A stretch of DNA of 64,000 nt, taken from the NCBI GenBank assembly GCA_949358305.1, contig OX442314.1, positions 14,501,060 to 14,565,059 on the forward strand, in the 5' to 3' direction. A program made the position numbers and the translations under genes. The notes under the pieces were generated by a model, which worked only from the letters and a program-made list of their open reading frames with translations, did no database searches and was not told the origin of the DNA. Below, piece after piece: positions 49,001-61,000 of this stretch. Numbering within the stretch: position 1 is the stretch's first letter; every line of letters starts with the position of its first letter. Source of the DNA: Strigamia acuminata (Eukaryota > Arthropoda > Chilopoda > Geophilomorpha > Linotaeniidae).

Positions 49001-52000
49001 ATATGATGATCAAATGCTCAATTTTTATTTTTCTCTGCCACTGGTGCTTTGTAATTGTAAGACACATAAAAATAGTACAAGACGTGCCCAAAAGCTGTAT
49101 TATATCTGACATTTTACCTGCTACTAGCCTAGCACATGTTACCAGGGCACAAATGTCATTTAGTTCTGATCAATGTGCAACTTGTCCAAAACAGTCATGT
49201 TTCAGCGCTCACAACAGCCTTTTTTGGAGACATTTTACTGACAAAATATCTATAATTGAAAGATTTTATGCTATTCTTACTAGCAAGATCATATTTACAT
49301 AAAACTATTTTGTGAATGTAAATATTTTTACATTAAAATACAGAGTATGAAGATATTTGTACCATGTGCAAGCTGGTATGAGAATATATGAATCAAATGT
49401 TACTTTGAAATATGCTTCTATTTTTATTAATTCAAGCCCGATTGCCATGAAATTTTGTTTATACTTTCTTCAGATGTATCTATTTAACTGCTTAAAATTT
49501 CAAGATTTGATTAAAACTAGATTTAATTTGAGGTTGATCCGAATATTTTACTTTTATCAGTTTCACAGGAGTATGAGGATATATGGATTTGACTAGTATA
49601 TGTTAAATTAGAAGACGATTTTAGTCATTTTAAGCATGTTTGGCGCATGAAATCGAGATTTTTATTCATTTTTCTTGAAAAGTAGTAAATGTCGAGTTTC
49701 AGTGGCCGAAAGCTTTTTCCTCAGTAGGTGTAGGCCATAAATGGCATGAGAAAGACCAGATTGAGTCCATCCATTAGGGTTCTGTTTTTGATCGCATGAT
49801 GAGGTGGTATTAAGCAACACGTGGTGTAAACCACCTTGGGTTTCTAGTTTCTTATCTGCAATATTTCTGCTTTGAAAATTTCCGTTAGGAAAGTGTGGGT
49901 GGCATCGGAATGTGGGGTGATATAGTGGGGGAAAGATAAAGACAGTTAGATTGGGTACACATTTACTTTTGCTCACGTTTGATGGTCTTCTTTAATAGGA
50001 GTTGTTTGGTGTGCACACACTCGCGTGTTTATGTTTTGTTATGCTTAGATACTGTGAAGGGATTTTAGGATATGTAAATGAGTGTCTAATCTTCCTGTAA
50101 GTGCAGCTGGAGTTAAGTAACTCATGTGAGACAGATGATATAATAGTGACCGTGAGCAAAGTCATTCATTTTATTGCATTCAGATACACAGACACACTTT
50201 TTTCTTTCTTTTCCTTTTCATTTCGGAACTCCAAATGAGTGAATACGCGTGAAATGAATACGATTACACAGACGTGACCGTATCCACTCTTGACGGGGGT
50301 TGTTTTAAGAGTAATAACTACACATTGAGTGCAGTCATGTGCAATTAGTTGGACACTGGTCGTACCCAGATCTTTTGTTTCATTTCTTCGAGGTGCGGGT
50401 GCTAGAAAAAAGTGAAATGTTGAAATATATGGAGGTATAAGTTGAAAATTCCAGTTCCCATCCAAGGATCCTTGACGAGGATGCACCCACCTTTCTTTCT
50501 TTCTTTCTTCTAATCCGCGCTTATAGTGAAGTACGGTGCGCATCCGGTCACATCAGAAGATGAAGCAAAGTCTTGAGATCTATGTCTCGTTTGTCTCAAT
50601 AAAATTCTTCACGGTCAAGAGCGACAATTGCTTCTTTTGTCCGTCGACCGAGGTGTCGGAATTGGTTAGAAGAGGAAGAAAAAAAACCATCTGTTGATTT
50701 CGTAGTGGATCCAATCAGGAAAAGAGATTTATTTAGCTAATTTTACTCTCTTCAACATCTCCCTTGTCACATCTCCTCCCCCAATTTGGCTCTGGTCAGC
50801 TGCTCTTGCTCTCATCAGAGGTCTCTGGGGAACATATGGTTAGTACCTGGGCATAGGGGTTAGAAGAAGATGAGTTCTAACGGTTTTTTTTAACTTGATG
50901 AATTGTCTGATGTGGAAAATGGATTATCTCCAAAAGTATTTTTTTTATGGGGGTTTAAAAATTAGTTCTTGCTCTTCTCTTCCCCACTTTTCACGCCATG
51001 TTTTGAAGAAAGTCTCCGGGTGGAAATCGAAACACTTAAATCGAAAAACGTGGTCTTAGAAATGACTGTCTGAGAAGTGATATTCGAAGAAGTGACTCTA
51101 CCTCCTTTTTGTGTGTGGTAACAAGTTGAGAATGACGACAGTTTGGTTTTCGTCTTTTTTTAAAGTTGGGAATGTGGGGGTACCTTGAATGCGAGTGTCA
51201 TTATAGTGGCACCACATGGCGTCCATGTTTATTCCCAACCTGATTAATTTGTCCATGTAAACGGTGGGCAAACATAAACAAAGGGATGATGTGATACGAC
51301 TAAAAGGGAAGAAAAATATGATGATAATAGGAAGGGCTCCTCCCACATCAATATTTACCCAGAGAGCGCTTTTATTTGAATGGATGGAATTAATTTGATG
51401 GATCACCTGAGACCGTTTGTCCTAACAAATTGCTGCGTTTTCACTTCCGTTTGTGCTGAACGTTTTGGGTAACTGCATGGACGCTGACGTGATGGTCCTG
51501 CGTCCGGACTGACTCAATTAAGTGTGTGAATGAACATGGTCTGAAAGGAAGTTAGTGCTTCCTTTGACTAAATGAGAAGCAGAAAGTTTGTTGGAGGCGG
51601 ATCTTCAATCTCAGTGTCGTGGGAAGACACTTGGGTTGATAGTAAATTTAAAAATAAACCACATTTGGACCGTGATTGTGACGATTTTGGCGATTCCACT
51701 CTAATCACATTGTTACAATAACAGGAAAAAAACGCAAAATTGACTAATTGAACTCCTGAAGGTGGGTTCACACTTGGAAGTAAAGTAAAGTAAACAACGA
51801 AGAAGTAGAAGTAAGGTGTCGATATCAAGCAATGCATAAACATCGTGCATTTATCGTTTTTCGCAGACAAAATTAATATTTTTTTATGATGAGATGGAAG
51901 TTGCATCTTGGGCGGATATGAATCAAATTGACACAAGGCACATGTGTCTCCCTTACAATTTTTTTGAGTCTTGTCATAATTTTTGATGGCAAGTCATGCT

Positions 52001-55000
52001 GTGCGTGTATATGAGGTGAGCAGACGAGGAGGGAAAGGGAAAACGTATGTGTGTGTGTGAGTGTGTGTATGTGAAACAGGTTCCCCTCCTTCACGTGGTA
52101 AGAAAAACCCCTTCCTTATATCGCCTGAGCAGCAGCTGCCTTCCTTCCTGTGAACATCAGCTGCTCTTCTTGCAGTTCCAGCTGCTGCCACTCTACTACA
52201 CAAGGGACAAGTTTGACTATCAGCTCCACAAGCAGACACAAAGTCGCCAATCTAAGACCAAGTGGTCCATTTAAAAAAAATTGCAATAAAAAGAAAAGTG
52301 ATTTCCGTTTTTCGTCTCATTTTCTTTGCGTGAATTCATTGGGATGAACGAGAGGAGCAGTGACCGTTGGAATGACTGATGGCCACTTGCGATAAGGCTG
52401 CGCTCATTAACGTGGTGTGGAGCAACGCGTGATCACTGACCACGGTCGGAGTGTTCATCCGGTCATCTTCTCCCCACCCCACTCAATTTTTTTTAATGTC
52501 ATTCATTTTTCTCGACTCACCTCTGTAAACATGGCAAGGATGCAGGTGATAGTGAAATTCGAAATTGTGTACTCATTCATGGTAAAGTATGTGTAAGGTG
52601 CTTTGACATTAAGAATTAAAAGAAGGAAAAAATTGGAGTCAAGTGAATTAGATTCTAAAAAGAGAAAAAAGTAAATTGGTTTGCACAATTAAGGTCACTA
52701 GGTAGCGTTTGAGTGTTGCGTGTTCATCGAACATGAACTTGAACTTGAAGCTTACACACAGGATATTCTTAATTAAATAAGACAAAAGGATTTCAACCTC
52801 ATCCACACCTTGATTCTTTTTTCTCTTCGTTTTATTTGCACGCAAAGATGGTATTTTATATATAAATATTTATATATTTAATATCTCCTTTTAACTCTCA
52901 CTTGGGCAATGTGCAACTGTGTCAGTTATGGATATAATTTTAGAAATTTGACATTAAAAAAATAAATGAAGACTGAATTCATTTATATATTTTTTTAAAG
53001 TTTAGTGGCTCATCTTTTGACTAGTGGCTGCTCCCAGCTGTCTCCTTCTCAACTTTTCCTTCCCCCTCTTTCCTCATCACCTACCCACCAGAGCTAACAC
53101 ACCACCTGGTGTACGAGGGGTATATACACAAACTCCATCTTACAAACTCCTCACCATCTGCAGTCTTTCTTCACTCAGTTTCATTTTCGCTTTAAGAAAA
53201 CCTTAATTTCTCTCGATAATCTTGTCGAAAAACAAACTATTTCCATCAATATCTTAATACAAACTTGCAGACCTCCCCATACCCATATCTCCTGAGCCCG
53301 CGGTATCACCTGGTGGCAGGATACGCTGCAGGTTGGCCACCTGGATCTTTGAGGGGATGTTCGCGCGTCCCCAGGTGTGCAGATGTAAGGATTTAGAGGA
53401 TGTGTGCTTGAAACGCACGACTGTGTAAACGCAATCCTTTAGGCATCAAGAAATGCTTCTTACATACAGTAGTAAGAAACAGTATAAATATAAATGGGTT
53501 CTAATGAAAATTAGATTAATTTAAAACCAACCCTGTGGCGAAATGCACTTTCTCGTTTAATACACATAAATCTTAGGAGAAAAAAACGTAAACATTAACA
53601 TAAGTAGTGAAGGAATGATGCATTGGTCGCCATCTGCATCGCCATGCAGTCAGTGCGCACAGAGGATGTCCTTCCTCTCTTTCTCTCTCTCTTTTTTTTG
53701 GTAGGTGCTTCTATATGTTGAATCAGTGGTGCATGGATGAAAAGACTGATGAACAGTGGCGGGTGTAGCGAGGTGCGGCACGTGGCAGCTGCTCACCTAA
53801 CCACCTTGTCCTTTTAGCCATGCCCCTCTCTCTTCTTGGTCCAGAACCAGAAGGAGGGACCTGATCCTATTATTAAAGGTGAGCAAGAAACGAGTGAAGG
53901 GTGGTAGGTTTTTGGGTGGCACGCGCCAGCTGTCCTCTCAACTCAGGAAGTGGCACGTGCCATCTGGTTTCCTCTGGGAGACGGGCCCTGTCATGCAAAG
54001 TTTGGTCCAATTGCAAAACCACCTCTCGTACTCGTTGGTTTGCTGGGTTTTTGGGTGAAAGTTCACTCGCGAGTTGCCAGATGGTTGCAAACACCGGATG
54101 CCTGACATGCAGAAGTACTATATATGCGTTTTCCCACTCGATTGGTCTGTTCCGAGCAAGTTGTTGATACCTGGTTAAATATTTACCTCGGTTTGTCCCA
54201 ACGGCTTTATCGGGTTAAGTAGGTTTTAATGAAATGCGACACGTTGTGTATACTTGTATCGCGCTCGAAACTCGTGTTTGGGCTTTTAAGGAAATGTTAT
54301 ATGGAGTTGTCAATGAGTTTGTCTCTCGAGAGGTTTGGCTCGGCGGGTTTTTAAATGTTGTTTGGGGGTTTTAAATTTCACTTTGGTTTTTTTTTTTTTT
54401 ATTCTTTGTGGGTTTGCTCTTTTTTGTGCGTGGGTGGTGTTGAAACTTGAAATGTACAAAAGGGGGAAAGTAGCACCTGGTTAAGGTGAACTAAAACTCG
54501 ATCTCCATGAGGGGTTAAAGGTTATTTTGACTTGATTTGCCGTCTGGTTGAGCAGTAAAACTGCGCAGCTGCAATTTTTTGGTTCCACTTAAATTTTTTT
54601 GAGTTTAATTGACGGTTGCTGAACAGATGTGAAATTTGTTCCATTTTTTAGAAGATTTTTAAAATTTTTTTTATTTGTTTTTATTACATAATTTCTCTTT
54701 TTTTTTTTAACATAAAATTTTATAATCAACTTGTTTACATTCTATTCGGATGGTGCGGTATCCTCAAAAACACGTTGTACGACAGAATTAGTCGCGCTCT
54801 TCACCCACTTCTAAGGTCCACTCTTCTTTTCTTCTCCCCTCTCTCTTTCTTAGATACTTTTCTTAAGAAACCATTTCAATAGTAGTATAAGGCCCCAGGC
54901 CAGGCACGAGCCATCAGAACCCCACCTTCTTTCATTCATACATCTCAAAGTTGTTTATATACAAATAGGTGCCTCGAAGCATGGTTTTTTATTATTATTA

Positions 55001-58000
55001 TTCGCAATATTGTAAACAGTGCAATTTACAGCATCGGCATTGAAAACGAAACTCAGACTCATTTACAAAAGTAAGGTTCATATTGTAGAAATAAGAGCAT
55101 TAGATTTTACAACTTTTACTTTACCCCTCTTTTCTTCTTCGTCAATAAAAAAAAAATAGATTTGAAGGTCAAGTGTGACTTATGCCTTGTCCAACAACGA
55201 ATTTGTGATATTGACCTCATTTAGTCCGAAATGAAAATTGCACTTTTGTCATCCAATGGCCCCAATAATACTAAATGAACCAGCAATATTGCTGCATTTG
55301 GGCAAATGGACTTTGGCGATTCTTTCATGCGACATTATTTACCACAATTGAGGTCACGTGTGTGACCGGAAAATTATTTTTTACTTGAAAATTATCGGAA
55401 AAAAAAATATTTTTTTATTTTTTTATTTTCAATGGAATATTTGATTAATTTATTGAACTTTTTCTTGACACATTTCGAGGTTAGTTGTTCGCTAAAAGGG
55501 GTGCATAGGAAATCAGACGATCGGGAGGTGTAACGGAAGTAAATTGGACTGGGTGTGGAGAAGAGGGGGTTGAAGAGGACGCGATGGTTTAAATCTCCTT
55601 CACCTGGTGCCTTGGTGGAGAGGAAGGAAGCAGATTGGCATATGAATGGAAACGAGGCAAGTTGAAAGGCTTTTTAGACCAGTTTGGTCGGAGCAAAGCA
55701 AAGCAAGGCAAAGCAAAGCAGGTTCCTGAAGCGACGGCGAGAAGAGAAGAGAAATAGAGTAGAACTGCGAAACGAACGTCGTTTGACTGCAAATTTGAAT
55801 GGCTAGGTATCTTTGATGTTTGGAAAAGCCATTCAAGTTTTAGTGACCACTATGGTTTTAAAGATGGGCTCTCTCCATTGATTTATTGTGGCGGTGGGGC
55901 AGTTTCACCACTTTTTATTTCACCTTGTAAAAGAGGGACGAAAATGAACAATATCGGTCAATTGGGATTAGGTTTTGTGCCTCATTTTCGCTGCAGATGC
56001 TCCGGGGGGGTTATCGGTTGGAGATAGCGAGGAACGTGCTGGAGTCGCGGGGGTGGACGGGCGCCATTCTTTATCAGCCAGGTGTCCTTGAGCAAATAGG
56101 CACGCGTCTCCAGGTGAGAGGGAAGAGATAAGATCGATACATACCTTGTCGAAAATGGACCCTCTTCTTTATTTCTCTTTTTCAAGAATGCTTTTACACA
56201 TTGATTGTGCAAAGTAATAAAATTTATTTTATTAGCTCATTTACTCTACTTTACTAAATGAGCCTAAATGAGAGCTGGAAACACAATTTTGTTCAAATTT
56301 TATTTTTGTTTTATTATTATTATGGTTTTATTTGTTTATTTGGTGGAAAGTTAATTGCAAATGGAAAGTTTTGGATTGACAGTCTTGGGGAATATTACTT
56401 AGATTCTAAGTTTTTGTTTACTCTCGTAATAATTTCGGTTTCGACCGGTTGCAATTGATCACAACCAAGTTGAAGCAGAAAATGGACACCACGATAACTC
56501 TACTGGTGATAAGTGTCACGAATAAATTGAGTTTGTGTCAATTTTCTGCACAATATATGTTGCAGACAACGAACGAATCAGCAGTTAATGTTTTGCTTCA
56601 ACATTTTGGCAAATTTTTACGAGTATTTTATCAAATTGATACAATTTTGAAAGAAATAAAATGCTTATAAAATTTTGCTCTTTCGCACATTATCTATACA
56701 TCGTCGACGACAAAATGATAAGTGCACTCCATTTTTCCATCATTTCCTTGCAATGTGTGATACAAATAAATACTGAAACATTTGGGGCAATTAATAAACA
56801 AACATAAAATTTATTCCCAAAAAAAAAAAAAATTAAAAAATAATGATAAACATAACTCGCTCTCGAAGTGAAAAATGTTGTTTACTGTTAAAACTGGACG
56901 AACAAAAGCGAGCATTATTTGACACACATTACTGGTTGTATGACCCAAAAGCTGGCAGAAAATGGGGCCAACGATAAGAACGAGGATTGATGAAAAGTTT
57001 TGAGGGAGAAAAGGCGATTTGACTCGGAGGACTCATAAAAGAAAGTTAGACGTAGCAATTAGCCCTCAAATGAAGACGAGCCGCCATTAAAAGTGTTGCA
57101 CGAAGGTCAGATGCCAACGAAATTGCTTCAAAGTGCCATCAAGTGGCGGCCTGGGGGCTGAAAAGTGAGCGGTAGCTGATACAGCACATGGTCTTACATA
57201 GTGTACACAGCTGGGAGCCTCGGGCCTACTATAAGACACAAATTTCCTCCCTCCCTTTCCTCTCCCCATTTACTCACCTCACCCATCTTATGGTTCCTTA
57301 CCTGATACAGTGCCTCAAGCCACACCTTGTTCTCTTATTGCCGACTAAACCTGTCTGAACAGCTGGCCTTGAGCTTGGCGGATCACCAAAGCAAAATCTG
57401 CGCCCATTAACGTGACACTTGTCCAGGTTTCAGTTTCTGTTGACATGTTTTTTTGAATATATTATTCAATTTGGGTTTTTTTTTTTTTTTTTTTTTTTTT
57501 AATTTTGTTGTTTGGAAAAAAGTGAATTGATGTTGGTTATGTAATAATGAAGACACGATTGAATATTGTTAATGGCGGATCTGTATATTATTGTTGATAT
57601 CTCAAGTGTGACGAGAACTTGGGGGAAAATGATGATCGGGAAAGTCCTTGAAGGTGTTGGTGGACTTTTTTTTTTTTCTTGTTGTTTTGTTTGTGTTGTT
57701 GTGTGGTTTTTGTTTGAAATCGAAGGCCAAAAACATCGTTGCATCATTTTTAATTTTTTCGATCTTTATCTGCTGATCTCCATAAATATCAAGGTCGAAA
57801 TGTTAGAAATAGAAATTTTGGTTTATGGTTTTTTAAAATATTTTTTTTATTTTTTTTTTAAAAATAATTTTTTAATTATTTTACCTGAAATTGTTTTAGA
57901 AATTTTTTTGGTTGTGGGTGGGGTCAGGTGTGTCCAGATGTGCACTCGTGTGGTCAGTAAGCGTTGGATTGGGACTCATGTGGTCGAGTGGATGTCCATG

Positions 58001-61000
58001 GAGAGTTGAATATGAAAGCAACTGACCAAAACGATTCATTTCCGTTTTGGTGTGATTATCATGATAAATATTTGCTTTAATTATTGCCATTTTTTCTGTT
58101 TGCGTCGTTTTTCCTCGAAATTATTAATTATTTTTTTTTATTTATTTTTTATTTTTTAATTTTTCTGACATTGGGAAAAATGGCACCAAGGGCGATTTTC
58201 GAGGTTTGACTGTTAGAATCGATGAGTGGCTCATTGAAATCAATTTTTTTTTCTGTTACCTGTCCAGGTGTTTTTCTTTTTGTTAACTTTCCAGCGTTCC
58301 CTTTATCCCATTTAGATATATCGCAGGTCAATGGTCATTTTTTCTGACTCAGTTGCCAACTGGCGAGGGCTCGTGATTGATTTTGTATATATTTTATTAC
58401 AAAAAATTAAATTACAAGAATCATTAGAACGTGCTGTGACAATAAAATACCGAACAATAATTTCATTGTGAGATGCCCAACCGACTTTATGTTGCAAAGT
58501 TATCGAAAATGATTTGTTATGGTGAAATTTTTCAGAGAAATAAAATAATACATTAAAAAATGTAAACATTTGGCTGCCTGACCGTATGGTTCCACGAAAA
58601 AAGAATGAAAAAGCGAGGAGAGTTGACAGTGGGTTGATAAATTGACATTTTTTTATTTATCCATTTGTCAAACCATGACCAATTAATCTGTTCTGCTTGT
58701 GTCTGTATTTGAATAAACAAAGAAAGAAAGAAAAACAGTCCATTGGATTGAATTTACCTTGTAAAATATTTACCTTGATGTTTATTTATGTTAGCAAATT
58801 TTATTCCTAATTTTTTGTCTTTTTTTGTAATTTGTTTTTAAAAGGTTTGATGATGTTATTCATTTTTTCTTTCGTGAATTATTTAATGTGACTGCGGTGA
58901 TTACGATGTTTAGGTGAATCATATTCGGAATTGCAAGGCTGTTCCGCTAAGATGATTGAGATTTTTTTATTTTATTTTTTACATTTTTTTTCGCCTTAAT
59001 CGTTCTCGCTTCATTAAAAAACAATCGTAAATTTTTACCTTTTTAATTTTCAATTAGATGTTTTAAATTTCTCACGAATTTGTTTGTTGTCAACAGTTTT
59101 TTTTTTCTTGCGAAAATAAAAAGAAACAGACGATTTTTATTTGTTTGTTTAAAATGAATCACAAACAGCGAAGAAATTTTATGTAAATTCTTACAAAAAA
59201 AATATATCTTGTAAATATTTACTTGAAACTATCACTCGCTGGAATTTTTTTCACTTGATTCACCAACCAAACCGGAAACACCAGTACTCAAAGGCTTCAA
59301 AGCGCCATAAAGGGTCTGGCAACACGTACAAATTTACGTGACAGGCTTTTGTAGTGTGCGAGGGAGTTGTGACCGTGAAATTATTAATTCCACACCAGAC
59401 GGGAGATAAAATTGCCAGCAATTAGACTGATTAAAATGTCTGCTGCTCACTCAATTCGCATCCCCGCCATCTTTGCTTTCGAACACTTTAATAGTACCAA
59501 CATTTCGATCCCTTCCACAAACTCACGCAGCAAAAACAACACAAAACGGGTTTTCGAAGTTTTCGTTCATTTCTTCGACAGTTATAACTTCGAAACGGAA
59601 TTCTAATCTCCCTTTGCTACAGTGCCATTTCTCCCATGATCACTTCTTCGAATGGCTCACTTCTCCGAATGTTCATGTCTAAAAAAAAATATAAAAAAAT
59701 TCAATTTTCAAAAATTGTGACGTCACAAGTCTCCCATTACCTCCACTCCGCCCTCGCCTATAGGTGCCGTTTCGCTGGAATTCCCAGCTTAATTGGTCTC
59801 GAGATGCCATCGACATGTATGACGTGCCGTAATGATTACTATATATCAAGAGTTGTTTTACCCTAGTGGATATTAAAATGGAACGTGCGTCCCAAGCGTC
59901 TACTTTTTTGTGTACGTGAAAATTAATTCAGTATTAAGATAATAGAAGCATTAATTATTTACTTGTTGTGATGCTGTGATTTGATCAACTGAATAATAAT
60001 CTGCATCTGTGTGTATCATGGGCGTGTTTATGGGGATAATTATTTTTTTCTTTGTGGGGGTTGACTGCACCCCTGCAGGAGTTTATTAATAAGGCAGTTT
60101 AATTAGCAGTGTGGATCGTGGAAGTGTAATTTGGTAGTAGGAGAGAATTTTAATTAGTGATTTCTCAGTGCCTGAAGATTGGTTCGATAATGAATTTAAT
60201 CTCGTACTTCGAAAGAACCGCCTTTGCGTCATTGATACAATAGGAAAGTGATTTTAATGACATTGATGGCGCTTTAAACTGTGAACAATTAATCAAAACC
60301 AGAAGCTTTCTATCAAAAGATCATCTTCAGTTGTCAAGCGACGACCATTGAAGATTGAAGCGCCATTAATGTCCAAAGAAAGATTCAAACAGAGGTGTCT
60401 TCTGTGACTTTCTCACTGCTTTTGCAAAAGTTACAAATTGTATTGCTACCATTTATTCATTTATTCATTTATTCGCTTGTTTTGTAACGGTGCCCAACTG
60501 TGTGGCCCAGGGCCTCGGAAATCCACTGTCTGCCTTTCGAGGTGTAATCTGATGTGGTCTACAATTAATTATGCAAAAACTGGAGTAAAGGGATACTAAT
60601 TGACCCAGACAGATAAATAATGTCGCCACCACAACACTTACCGTGCTTGGCATAAGTTTTCTCTCCTCATTGCTTGTAAATCTCATATTCATTACCGCAT
60701 CAACAGAACTAATAATATTGTTTTATCTGTTTGTGAAACATGGTTGTTATTGTCCAAACCAAGTAGTCCACAATGGACTTGAACATTCTTTTATGGCTTA
60801 AACTGCATTGCAAAACTTGACTGCTGCTTGATATTTGTTGTAATACAGAGTATTGCCACTAATGACAGAAAAAACATATCAGGCATTAAATCAACTAATT
60901 TAATGATCGTTATGCAGAGGCTGATTATTTGCTCCCAAGATTTTATCAGCATCTGTCATGGTGAGTGCTTGGAAGGATGACCTACTGGGAATCCCAGTTG

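Noticed and set aside
48266-49596. Matching 79-codon frames in both arms of the foldback element as a real gene pair
   Set aside because: The arms are nearly identical DNA, so the shared frame follows from repeat identity; there is no domain.
57566-58009. 147-codon plus-strand frame
   Set aside because: It is made largely of Phe/Val-rich translation of T-rich tracts and shows no domain.
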